This document shows, one piece after another, positions 35,112 to 42,908 of a DNA stretch of 56,682 bases. Position 1 is the first letter of the stretch; the number at the start of each line of letters is the position of its first letter. The position numbers were made by a program, and so were the translations under genes. Under the pieces are notes generated by a model. The model saw only the letters and a list, made by a program, of their open reading frames with translations. It was not told where the DNA came from and searched no databases. This stretch comes from Lachnospiraceae bacterium (GTDB taxonomy: Bacteria > Bacillota > Clostridia > Lachnospirales > Lachnospiraceae): positions 1-56,682 of the forward strand of contig JAISSU010000019.1 of assembly GCA_031272985.1 (NCBI GenBank), in the 5' to 3' direction.

Positions 35112-37061
35112 CTATTTCTTTTGCGTTGCTTTATCATGATTATTAAAGGGTTTGAACTCTCGTCCTGTTCCCTTGTAAAACCTGCTGAACATTTCGTAAT
35201 ACTCAAGTCGAAGAACCTGAATACCCACAATCAGACCTTCCAATCCACATACAATGATGTTACCTATTATCATAATCGGTATATTTGTGTGCCCTGAAGA
35301 AGCGCCTGAAAGCATGAGCACCACTTCCATTATTGCCGCATGGCTAACTGCGAAGGCCCCTATACGCACAAATGAGAGCGTGTTTGAAAAATAGCTGAGC
35401 ATAACTTCAAATAATTCAAAGAAGCCCTGTACCAGAAACATTCCTTTACTTTCGCCAATCTTTTTATGATTTTTACTTACAAGGTTTCCCAGAGGTTCTT
35501 TAAATAAGAACATTAATATCGGTATTCCAAGGAAAATCAAAAGCAGTATATTACCGGGTGTTTTATGACCTGTCATATATAGCACTACTGTCAGTACAAT
35601 GAATGCGTAAAATACAAAGCCTGCGACACCATTATTTGAAAACCAGAGATTTTCTTTGTCTTTGCATTTGGCGGCATTGACAATCTGAAAGACCATTGAA
35701 AGGAGATTAATACCCATCCCGAAAGCTATGGCAATTATAAAAACGGTATTCAATTGTCCTATAAAAGGCAGCTTTGTCATTGCTTCCATTGGCTTTAGCC
35801 ATCGGGCGTGAATGATATTCTCAAACCCGAAAACCGAACCGAACATAAAGCCAAAGAATGCCGAGAAAACTCCCGCAATTGAAAGCACTCCCGCAAGCGG
35901 CGTTTTTTTCAAAAAGTATATGACCCCTCCGAGGATAAAAAGTACCAGCCCCTGACCTAAATCTCCGAACATGGCTCCGAAAATAAAGGTATATGTAAGT
36001 GCCACGAATATCGTGGGGTCCATTTCATTATGAGACGGAAGTCCGTACATCCTTATAAAGAGCTCAAACGGCTTAAATATTCGCGGGTTTTTAAGCTTTG
36101 TGGGCGGATCGCCGAAGAATTTCTCCCTGCCTTCTTCCACGACAATAAAGATATTAGGGTCTCCGGCAGTTTCGGCGACGAACTTATCCACGTCTTTTTC
36201 GCTCATCCAACCGCAGAGGATATAATAATCCTTCTGGTCCTGGTCGGTTCTGGCGGCAACTTTTCGAACATCAAATATATTGGAAAGCTCTTCAAGGCGA
36301 TTCCTCGTATAGAGCAGTTCATTTCTGTGGGAGTCCATCAATGCTTTAATACTATCTCGCATCTGTTGTATTTCTTTTCCGAGATTTTCAATGTCCTTTG
36401 TAAATCCATCGAAAGCTTCTGAAGGAGTCCCTGAATATTCGTCGGCAATATCAATCCGTTCAAAGTGCATTGAGGAGAACACGGAGTCGGCCTTTCCGGC
36501 TTCGGAATTAGAAACGAAGTAGCAGCCATAAACGTAGTTTTCATTGCGCAGCCCTTCGAGGAAAATAGCCTTTACTTCACTGTAAAGGAATTTCTCGAGT
36601 CTGCGGAAATAATCCAGTTCAATTCGTCCGAAACGTACTTTAATAAACTGAAAGTTCAGCACATCGTGAAGTTTAAAATCAAAGGATTGAAACGGCGCAA
36701 GGACACTCAATTTATTTTGGAGTTCCTGGCGCTTTGTTTTAAGAAGCTCCTTTTTCTCCATTAATTCCAGATACTGATGATTTAAATCCCGAATAAAATC
36801 AAGTAAGTCGTCTTTGTCAATTTTCTTTGATGGTGTTACATAGGCGGATTTATCTGACAATAGTTCCACGAATGACTCGGCTTTTGCCAGTGCGTCCTTA
36901 TAGGGATTAACTTCCACAAAAGGCAGCAGGTTTTCAGTTGTCTTAAGTTCAGTTAATGCGTTTTCCAACTGCATTTCATATTTGGAAAGGTATTGATCGC
37001 AAACCCTGTCAATGTCGGTTCGCGGACCGCTGATATTTATAAATTTCATCTTAACAATCAT
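35112..37061 (-). CDS. V-type ATPase subunit I (membrane stator, a-type)
   Basis: 649 residues: N-terminal cytoplasmic half with coiled coil (about 1-300), then about eight transmembrane helices, including FGAMFGDLGQGLVLFILG and the C-terminal FVRIGAFAVSHAAIMEV, which carries the essential Arg near the c-ring. ATG 37061 has GGGAGG upstream and overlaps the stop of subunit C by four bases (ATGA). The longer frame to 37121 lies within subunit C. Confidence 0.92.
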   Translation of the reverse strand: MIVKMKFINISGPRTDIDRVCDQYLSKYEMQLENALTELKTTENLLPFVEVNPYKDALAKAESFVELLSDKSAYVTPSKKIDKDDLLDFIRDLNHQYLELMEKKELLKTKRQELQNKLSVLAPFQSFDFKLHDVLNFQFIKVRFGRIELDYFRRLEKFLYSEVKAIFLEGLRNENYVYGCYFVSNSEAGKADSVFSSMHFERIDIADEYSGTPSEAFDGFTKDIENLGKEIQQMRDSIKALMDSHRNELLYTRNRLEELSNIFDVRKVAARTDQDQKDYYILCGWMSEKDVDKFVAETAGDPNIFIVVEEGREKFFGDPPTKLKNPRIFKPFELFIRMYGLPSHNEMDPTIFVALTYTFIFGAMFGDLGQGLVLFILGGVIYFLKKTPLAGVLSIAGVFSAFFGFMFGSVFGFENIIHARWLKPMEAMTKLPFIGQLNTVFIIAIAFGMGINLLSMVFQIVNAAKCKDKENLWFSNNGVAGFVFYAFIVLTVVLYMTGHKTPGNILLLIFLGIPILMFLFKEPLGNLVSKNHKKIGESKGMFLVQGFFELFEVMLSYFSNTLSFVRIGAFAVSHAAIMEVVLMLSGASSGHTNIPIMIIGNIIVCGLEGLIVGIQVLRLEYYEMFSRFYKGTGREFKPFNNHDKATQKK

Positions 37062-38104
37062 TGTAAGGAACCTCCCAAATAACCATAGATTTCTCTTTGA
37101 GTCAAGCCATAGCGAATGCACTCAAGGATAGTTATTATATTATAGACTTCCTGTTCTTTAAGGAAGAAATATGTCTGAACGCTCGAAATGGAGTAAGGAT
37201 TAAGTCTTCGCTGCGTTAAGTATAAATGCCGCAAGCAAGTCTGCATCAGGTGTTCCAGATTATCCCCGCTTTGGTATTTGAATTTCTTTGCATAATATGT
37301 ATTAAGAAGAAGAGTATTGAATTCCTCCAATGAAGGGGACTCAACCAATGCTTTGAATTCTTCGGCCTTAATATGGTATTGAACCGGTATAACCAATGAA
37401 AAGATATCCGGCGGCAATAAGTGATAGTGCTTTTTGGCACGATAAATCCATTGCAGGTTCATCAAATCCATTTGTGAACCCACTTCATCAGTGAAGGCCT
37501 GAAATTCGCGCCCCTTCATCTTGCGGCGGCGCCTGTGCCAGACCTCGTTAGCGTGTTGCAAAACCATTGCGAGGTCATATTCAAACAAAGAATCATTTCC
37601 CGATTCCCTGATTTTTTGTAAAATATCATGGTAGTCTGTGTTTTTGAGATTAGCTATCAGTTCGTCGACGTTCGTAGAGGTCAGAACCGCGTTAATGTCG
37701 ATATCAGAGTATCTCTCAAAGAAAGGCTTTTTATAGTCCATGTCAAATTCCATGTCGTAATGGTTTGAAACAATTCTCAGGCAATAGTTGATTAAATCGA
37801 CCTCATAGCGTTTCATATATGTATTGAGGATCCTTCTTTGCTCCAAACCGGAGAAACGGTATATTCTCGTATAGTCGTCATAGAGGGACTCTATCAGAAT
37901 TCTCTCCACATGGCGTCTGTGATACAACGAGGCGTCCAACTGGTTAATAATATCCTCGTAGGACGCCGTTGATTTTAAATATGATATTGCTTCTACGACC
38001 GAGCGGCTATTCGTTAGTGCTTCATAATCTTTTGCGGTCAGTAGTTTCGCTTGCATGGCACGCACCTTTGTAACCAGTGCGCTGTATGCCAAAATCCTAC
38101 CCAT
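37058..38104 (-). CDS. V-type ATPase subunit C (AC39/d-like)
   Basis: 348 residues of the C/AC39 family, the socket that joins the rotor stalk to the c-ring. The N terminus is YSALVTKVRAMQAKLLTAKDY, a common start in bacterial homologues, and the protein is almost entirely helical. ATG 38104 follows GAGGCATAAGT, two bases after the subunit H stop. In many bacteria this gene follows subunit E; here it precedes subunit I. Confidence 0.9.
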   Translation of the reverse strand: MGRILAYSALVTKVRAMQAKLLTAKDYEALTNSRSVVEAISYLKSTASYEDIINQLDASLYHRRHVERILIESLYDDYTRIYRFSGLEQRRILNTYMKRYEVDLINYCLRIVSNHYDMEFDMDYKKPFFERYSDIDINAVLTSTNVDELIANLKNTDYHDILQKIRESGNDSLFEYDLAMVLQHANEVWHRRRRKMKGREFQAFTDEVGSQMDLMNLQWIYRAKKHYHLLPPDIFSLVIPVQYHIKAEEFKALVESPSLEEFNTLLLNTYYAKKFKYQSGDNLEHLMQTCLRHLYLTQRRLNPYSISSVQTYFFLKEQEVYNIITILECIRYGLTQREIYGYLGGSLQ

Positions 38105-38106
38105 AC

Positions 38107-38418
38107 TTATGCCTCTGTTATCCTCTTAAGAATCTCCGTCGCGTAGGCGGTATGGTTCTTTTCAAAATCCTTTTTCAAATTTTCTATGGTCGAACTGTTT
38201 TGTTGCTTTTGCTGTTCCAGAATTTCGTTTATCTTTTTTTCGGTATCTTTTCTGATAACTGCTATTTTCTTTTCGGTTTCAGCCTCTAAAGCGGCGTCGA
38301 AATCATCGCGCTGCTTTTGTAAGTCCAGTTCAATATTGTGTTTATCGGATTCGGCTTTCTCAACTATGTCTTCTGCCGTTTTTTCAATCTCTGATATTCT
38401 CTCTACTATTTCATTCAT
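38107..38418 (-). CDS. V-type ATPase subunit G/H (stator coiled coil)
   Basis: 103 residues of almost uninterrupted charged coiled coil (ERISEIEKTAEDIVEKAES at the start, EKKINEILEQQKQQN in the middle), as in the AhaH/NtpF stalk subunit that pairs with E. It is the first gene of the nine-gene operon and starts at ATG 38418 with GGAG ten bases upstream. A sigma-A-like promoter lies about 40 bases further upstream. Confidence 0.85.
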   Translation of the reverse strand: MNEIVERISEIEKTAEDIVEKAESDKHNIELDLQKQRDDFDAALEAETEKKIAVIRKDTEKKINEILEQQKQQNSSTIENLKKDFEKNHTAYATEILKRITEA

Positions 38419-38457
38419 AATAATGATACTCCAAAAAAGTGCCCTTAACCTTTACAC

Positions 38458-38485
38458 ATTGTACACCGATTTTTCTAAAATTCAA
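38458..38485 (-). promoter_or_regulatory. Promoter of the V-ATPase operon
   Basis: On the minus strand, TTGAAT (38480-38485) and TACAAT (38458-38463) are 16 bases apart. The start would lie near 38451, with a short leader to subunit G/H at 38418. Confidence 0.6.
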
Positions 38486-38558
38486 GGGTGAAGCATATAT
38501 TTTTTATTTTCAGGGTGAGAAATGCGCGCATTTCCAAGCATTTTGAGTGTAAACACAA

Positions 38559-38580
38559 GGGCAACCTACTGCGGTTGCCC
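38559..38580. promoter_or_regulatory. Hairpin between the V-ATPase and DUF4143 promoters
   Basis: GGGCAACC (38559-38566) and GGTTGCCC (38573-38580) form a perfect eight-base stem with a six-base loop TACTGC. The plus-strand tail is TAAAG, not a T-run, so it is a weak terminator at best. The rest of the 343-base gap (38419-38761) contains two promoters and the repeats listed next. Confidence 0.4.
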
Positions 38581-38592
38581 TAAAGATAACAC

Positions 38593-38674
38593 GGTTGGAA
38601 AAACTCAAAAAAAGCGCCGAAACCAGGTTGGAAAAACTCAATAAATGACTCAAAATCAGGTTGGAAAAACTCAA
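38593..38674 (+). repeat. Three direct repeats with 33-base period upstream of the DUF4143 gene
   Basis: The 16-base unit GGTTGGAAAAACTCAA starts at 38593, 38626 and 38659, exactly 33 bases apart, so all are in one reading frame, reading (Q)VGKTQ each time. Copies 2 and 3 are preceded by CA and each is followed at once by a stop codon (TAA, TGA). The same CAGGTTGGAAAAAC occurs in the Walker A codons of the downstream gene (38846-38859). The last copy ends 19 bases before the -35 box. They may be iterons for an autoregulator, or P-loop-derived duplications. Confidence 0.7.
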
Positions 38675-38692
38675 TGAATATTAAAAAAAGCC

Positions 38693-38721
38693 TTGATATT
38701 ACTCGTTTTTTTTGCTATAGT
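38693..38721 (+). promoter_or_regulatory. Promoter of the first DUF4143 ATPase gene
   Basis: TTGATA (38693-38698) and TATAGT (38716-38721) are 17 bases apart; the start would be near 38728, about 34 bases before the ATG. The tandem repeats lie immediately upstream. Confidence 0.55.
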
Positions 38722-38761
38722 TACTTAAGCAATAAATCATAGTTATAATTTGGGTGTAGTT

Positions 38762-40072
38762 ATGCTAAAACGAAAAGCTTGGTCTGAATTTGAAATATGG
38801 AAAAAAACGAAAAGAAGGCAGGGATTGTTGGTAACCGGCGCCCGACAGGTTGGAAAAACATTTCTTGTTCGAGAATTTGGTAAGTCATGCTATAAAAACT
38901 TTGCTGAAATCAATTTAATTGAAAATAAAAAGGCTGCGAAAGCTATTGAGAGTGCTGATAACACAAAAGAGCTTTTTGCGCGTATTTCTCTACTTGCAGA
39001 TACCAGATTGATTCCCGGCGAAACACTTATATTTATTGACGAAGTTCAGGCGAGCAAAGAAATCGTAACTGCAATTAAGTTTCTTGTTGAACAAACTGAT
39101 TACGATTTTGTTTTATCTGGGTCGCTACTCGGAGTAGAATTACGAAATATCAGGTCAGTCCCGGTCGGATATCTTGACACTATAGAAATGCTCCCGCTTG
39201 ATTTTGAGGAGTTTTGCGACGCCGTAGGCGTGCCGAAAGAAATCTTTCGGGAGGTTAGTAGTGCTATAAAGATGCGGGTACCAATAAAGGAATTTATCCA
39301 TCTTGAGTTGCTTAAACGCTTTCATGAGTACCTGATTGTCGGAGGAATGCCGGCAGCGGTAGCAGAGTTTGTAGAAACGCGAAATCTGCAGATGGTAAGA
39401 AATATCCAGAAAAACATAATCATTCAGAACAAGAGAGACATTTCTCAATACAGTGAAGATGATGCTTTGAAAATTAAGGATATTTATGAGATGATTCCCT
39501 CTGAATTGAACCAGCAGAATAAGCGTTTTATTCTTAAAAGCATGGATGAAAGGGCATTATTCAAGCAGTATGCCGATAGTTTGGTATGGCTAACACGGGC
39601 AGGAGTTGCAATTCCCGTATTTTGTGTTTCGGAGCCGAAATACCCGCTAAAACTGGCAAGTGCAACAAACCTCTTTAAGCTGTTTATGGGAGATGTGGGA
39701 TTGCTGACAAGTATGTTTATTAAAGATACAGCACTTGAGATACTTGCTAAAAACCCAAATGTGAATTACGGAGCAATATACGAAAATGTTGTAGCACAGG
39801 AGCTAAAGACTAAGGGAGTGGATATCTATTATTACAAAAATAAAAAAAGAGGCGAATTAGATTTCGTAACCGAAACATTAAAAGGGAAAATACTTCCAAT
39901 TGAGGTGAAATCCGGAAAAGATTATAAACGCCACAATGCGTTATCCAATTTACTGGAAGAAAAAGCTTATGCTCTCGAAGAAGGATTCGTGCTCTGTGAA
40001 GCCAATATAAAAAAAGAGGGTAGGACCACGTATCTCCCGGTATATGCGGCAGGACTACTTGGTGAAGATTAA
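38762..40072 (+). CDS. AAA-family ATPase with DUF4143 domain (nuclease-like motif intact)
   Basis: 436 residues. AAA_14 domain with Walker A GARQVGKT at 26-33 and ETLIFIDEVQ as Walker B, then SGSLLGVELRNI. The C-terminal DUF4143 domain contains GELDFV and ILPIEVKSG: Asp367, Glu381 and Lys383 form the D-(X13)-E-X-K pattern of PD-(D/E)XK nucleases. The biological role of these abundant, often multi-copy ATPases is not established; defence or mobile-element functions have been suggested in general terms. ATG 38762 has GGGTG five bases upstream; TTG 38750 is an alternative. Monocistronic, with a bidirectional terminator after it. Confidence 0.88.
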   Translation: MLKRKAWSEFEIWKKTKRRQGLLVTGARQVGKTFLVREFGKSCYKNFAEINLIENKKAAKAIESADNTKELFARISLLADTRLIPGETLIFIDEVQASKEIVTAIKFLVEQTDYDFVLSGSLLGVELRNIRSVPVGYLDTIEMLPLDFEEFCDAVGVPKEIFREVSSAIKMRVPIKEFIHLELLKRFHEYLIVGGMPAAVAEFVETRNLQMVRNIQKNIIIQNKRDISQYSEDDALKIKDIYEMIPSELNQQNKRFILKSMDERALFKQYADSLVWLTRAGVAIPVFCVSEPKYPLKLASATNLFKLFMGDVGLLTSMFIKDTALEILAKNPNVNYGAIYENVVAQELKTKGVDIYYYKNKKRGELDFVTETLKGKILPIEVKSGKDYKRHNALSNLLEEKAYALEEGFVLCEANIKKEGRTTYLPVYAAGLLGED

Positions 40073-40110
40073 GGGCAGACATAGCCAGTCTGCCCTTACA
40101 TCTTATTTTT
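40071..40110. terminator. Bidirectional terminator between the DUF4143 gene and proC
   Basis: AAGGGCAGAC (40071-40080) and GTCTGCCCTT (40088-40097) pair perfectly over ten bases with a seven-base loop. On the plus strand ACATCTTATTTTT follows. The AA-rich flanks serve the convergent proC gene less well. Confidence 0.75.
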
Positions 40111-40131
40111 CAAGCGCTTAGTACTGCCACC

Positions 40132-40929
40132 TTACAATTCCCTTGAGCGTTTTGTCGCTTTTCGTACGCATTCTATTACAGCTGCTCTGAAGCCGCCTTT
40201 TTCGAGTGCTTCGCAGCCTTTTATCGTGGTACCGCCCGGGGATGTTACCTCGTCTTTTACCACACCGGGGTGTTTTCCGGTTTCGAGTATCATTTTTGCA
40301 GTCCCCATTACAGTCTGTGCGACCAATCTATAAGCCGTGGCTCTGGGGAGTCCTTCCATGACTCCGCCATCCGCCATTGCCTCTATGAACATAGCTACCC
40401 ATGCGGGTCCGCCGCCGCTGGTGCCGCAGACTGCATCTATCAGGCGCTCAGGCAGCCATTCTACGAGGCCGATGGATTTAAAGATTGCTTCGGCAGCATC
40501 TTTTTCATCTGCCTCTAAATCGTTATCCGAGCATAGTACGAGAGCCCCCTCTTTAACCATGGCGGGAGTATTAGGCATAATGCGCAGAATTCGCGGCTCT
40601 CCTTTTATTAGTTTCTTGAGTCTTTCAACGGTGATTCCCGCGACTATTGACAGAATCACCTTTTTATCGAGAGCGGCTCCGACTTTCTCAAGCACCTCGG
40701 GTGTGAACTGTGGTTTTACCGCGAGCAGAACCATATCTGCAGCTTCACAAACGGCAACCTCGCTCTCGACGATATTAACCCCATCTTTTTTTGCTTTTTC
40801 CAAAGCAGTCGGATTCACATCAAATGCGTAGACGTCAGACGGTTTTATGATACCGCTTTGAATCGCTCCGTAAATGATGATGCCGCCCATGTTTCCGTAA
40901 CCAATAACGCCGATTTTCTTATTTATCAT
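40132..40929 (-). CDS. proC: Pyrroline-5-carboxylate reductase
   Basis: NADPH-dependent last step of proline synthesis. 265 residues with the dinucleotide loop IGVIGYGNMGG, LLAVKPQ, RIMPNTPAMV, CGTSGGGPAWV and the C-terminal DEVTSPGGTTIKGCEALE signature. All hallmark segments are present. Start ATG 40929 with AAGGAGAC upstream. proA and proB are not adjacent. It lies 70 bases downstream of the ATC-hydrolase-family gene on the same strand. Confidence 0.95.
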   Translation of the reverse strand: MINKKIGVIGYGNMGGIIIYGAIQSGIIKPSDVYAFDVNPTALEKAKKDGVNIVESEVAVCEAADMVLLAVKPQFTPEVLEKVGAALDKKVILSIVAGITVERLKKLIKGEPRILRIMPNTPAMVKEGALVLCSDNDLEADEKDAAEAIFKSIGLVEWLPERLIDAVCGTSGGGPAWVAMFIEAMADGGVMEGLPRATAYRLVAQTVMGTAKMILETGKHPGVVKDEVTSPGGTTIKGCEALEKGGFRAAVIECVRKATKRSREL

Positions 40930-40999
40930 GGTTTTGTCTCCTTATTTCGAAGTTATATTTCTCAAATCATCACGCTAAAATGTTAGACGCGTAATCGCC

Positions 41000-41695
41000 T
41001 CACGGATAAATTCCCTCAAGCACGTCTAAATATTCCTGCCCGAATAAGCTCACATATTCATCTTTTGCCGCAGTGACGGCTTTTTCGCCATCTGCCCCCA
41101 GTCGCTCAACCAACATTTTGCTTATTGTAGATAGTATATGCGCTGTGTGATAATTAAAATCCTTCATACATGATGTGCCTATTTCTTTTTTCTTTTCGTC
41201 CATGTAGCTGATATCTTCATCAGTGACAGGTGCCCCCCAGTCGAATTCACATCTTTCTCCTCCAAAGCTTAGAGCCGTGGCAATCGGAGTACAAAGGAAA
41301 TCCGGATTAAAGCCCTGATACCAAGCATTGTCAATGTTGACACAATAAAGCTTTCCAAATTCCAGTAAATCATACTTTTTCCATGCGTCGCACCAAGCGC
41401 ATTTAGCAATATAAGTCTGCAGTGTGGGCGTAGTCCGAATCCTTCCGAAATCCATCTGCCCGGGATAGTCCGGCTTCCATTCTCCGTAAATCTGACTTGC
41501 AATAGTGGTGGGCTTATCACCATTAGCCGCCGCATTGGCAGCCATTCTGCGCCCCCTCTCATTTCCGTAAACATCCATTCCGGCGAGGATAGCATCTCTT
41601 CCCTCTTCCCCGCGAAGCTCCTGCGCGTATTTCGACATCAAAGCAAATATAGTCGCATGATGTTCGATTTTGCAGGACACTGTCCCTTCGGACAT
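41000..41695 (-). CDS. L-2-amino-thiazoline-4-carboxylate hydrolase-family protein
   Basis: 231 residues. It matches the ATC hydrolase-like family, in which one Pseudomonas member opens the ATC ring to give S-carbamoyl-cysteine on the way to L-cysteine. Visible family features are KYAQELRGEEGRDAI with later GNERGRRMA, CAWCDAWKKYDLLEFGKLYC, an NIDNAWYQGFNP segment, and FGGERCEFDW. Most members, found widely in anaerobes, have no tested activity. Start chosen at ATG 41695, nine bases after GGAG; the frame extends to ATG 41710. Reads toward proC. Confidence 0.75.
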   Translation of the reverse strand: MSEGTVSCKIEHHATIFALMSKYAQELRGEEGRDAILAGMDVYGNERGRRMAANAAANGDKPTTIASQIYGEWKPDYPGQMDFGRIRTTPTLQTYIAKCAWCDAWKKYDLLEFGKLYCVNIDNAWYQGFNPDFLCTPIATALSFGGERCEFDWGAPVTDEDISYMDEKKKEIGTSCMKDFNYHTAHILSTISKMLVERLGADGEKAVTAAKDEYVSLFGQEYLDVLEGIYP

Positions 41696-41845
41696 TGAAA
41701 TCATCTCCATTCTAATTCTAATTTAAGTAGTATGAGGGCATAAACCCTGTTTGCTAATATATGATAACATAAAATCTACAAAGCGGGAGAAGAATATGTT
41801 ATAATTCTATCACCGCATTTTTTTATGAATCGAGGAAGCCCGTAA

Positions 41846-42484
41846 ATGACGACAGTTTTCGAAGTTAAAACCATTCACACTAAAAAAGTCCTGTACGATT
41901 TTGTTAAGTTCACACAGCAGATTAAGCATTCCAGCGTATCAATCAGATTCTACATTCTGACGGCCAGCTTTCTTGGGCTGGCTTATATTGCCAGAAACAG
42001 TGGAAATATTAAATGGGTAATGCTGGGGATTGCCGCGCTGTTTTTGGTTTTCAATCTTACCAGAATGAGGATTGGGGCAGCGAGGTTGGCGGCGGTTGAT
42101 AAGAATTATCGAAATAAAAGCGTTATCACCTTTACTTTCGGCGAGTCAGAGTTTCATGTTGAGAATCCGGATGAAGCTCAGATTGATAAAGTCAAATATG
42201 GGGAGATTACAGCAGGATATGCGGACAAGACTTATTATTATCTGAGTCTTAATAATGAAGATTTACATATGCTGCCGAGAGCCGATTTTACGGTGGGCAA
42301 TGAAGAGGAGTTTAAGGAATTCATTGAGCATAAAAGCGGGCAGGATTTTATGCCTGTGAAACTACCCTTTAAGGTGCGCTACGAAATGGCTAAAATCAGG
42401 CAGCAAGAACAGGAAGCAAAGCGCATGGCAGAATATGAGGAGAGAAAAAGAGAAAAAGAGGCACGAAAGAAGAACAAAAAATAA
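41846..42484 (+). CDS. YcxB-like membrane protein
   Basis: 212 residues: two transmembrane helices (about 34-52 and 57-75) and a C-terminal cytoplasmic domain with KVKYGEITAGYADKTYYYL and HMLPRADFTVGNEEEFKEFIE, the YcxB-like domain pattern. The last 45 residues are a highly charged KR/E-rich helix. No function is established for the family. It starts at ATG 41846 with GAGGAAG upstream, and TATAAT near 41800 is a possible -10 element. It ends 61 bases before the ArsR gene. Confidence 0.75.
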   Translation: MTTVFEVKTIHTKKVLYDFVKFTQQIKHSSVSIRFYILTASFLGLAYIARNSGNIKWVMLGIAALFLVFNLTRMRIGAARLAAVDKNYRNKSVITFTFGESEFHVENPDEAQIDKVKYGEITAGYADKTYYYLSLNNEDLHMLPRADFTVGNEEEFKEFIEHKSGQDFMPVKLPFKVRYEMAKIRQQEQEAKRMAEYEERKREKEARKKNKK

Positions 42485-42545
42485 ATTTTTCTGTTATAAT
42501 CATATGGATGAGCATTGAGAGGGCATTAAGCCGGGGGAAATTGTT

Positions 42546-42836
42546 ATGAAAACTTACGACGAAGATAAAATGGAAGATCTTGCGCTGTTCTACAAGGTTT
42601 TCGCCGATGTAACGCGAATCAGAATTTTATTTGTTCTTTTAGAGGGCGAGCTTTGCGTGAGGGACTTAGCGGATGCGCTGTCAATGACTCAGTCGGCTAT
42701 TTCGCATCAGTTGCGGTTTTTAAAGCAAATGAAACTTGTTAAAAATCGAAGAGACGGGAAAACAGTTTTTTATTCACTTGCCGATGGGCATATTCAGAAT
42801 ATTATCAGTCAGGGAATGGAACATATTTTGGAGTAG
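42546..42836 (+). CDS. ArsR/SmtB family zinc-type repressor
   Basis: 96 residues. The winged helix runs over 10-75 (ADVTRIRILFVLLEGELCVRDLA, MTQSAISHQLRFLK). The last helix carries Asp80, His82, His93 and Glu96, with spacing 2-11-3 identical to the alpha-5 zinc site of SmtB (Asp104, His106, His117, Glu120). The alpha-3 metal Cys pair of CadC is absent (ELCVRDL). This is a zinc sensor by motif. ATG 42546 follows GGGGGA. It is followed 72 bases later by a P1B ATPase, which it probably represses. Confidence 0.88.
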   Translation: MKTYDEDKMEDLALFYKVFADVTRIRILFVLLEGELCVRDLADALSMTQSAISHQLRFLKQMKLVKNRRDGKTVFYSLADGHIQNIISQGMEHILE

Positions 42837-42908
42837 GTATTAATTTGATTTTATAATACTAATTTATTAAGAAGTGCAGTGTAACTGTAATGGAACGGCG
42901 GGGGAACT

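Noticed and set aside
38543-38644. Short TTG-started frame reading through the first two VGKTQ repeats
   Set aside because: No ribosome site, an odd 33-residue product, and the frame is held open mainly by the repeat period being a multiple of three.
38593-38674. Possible CRISPR array
   Set aside because: Only three 16-base units with 17-base gaps, no leader or cas genes; too short and too tightly spaced for a CRISPR array.
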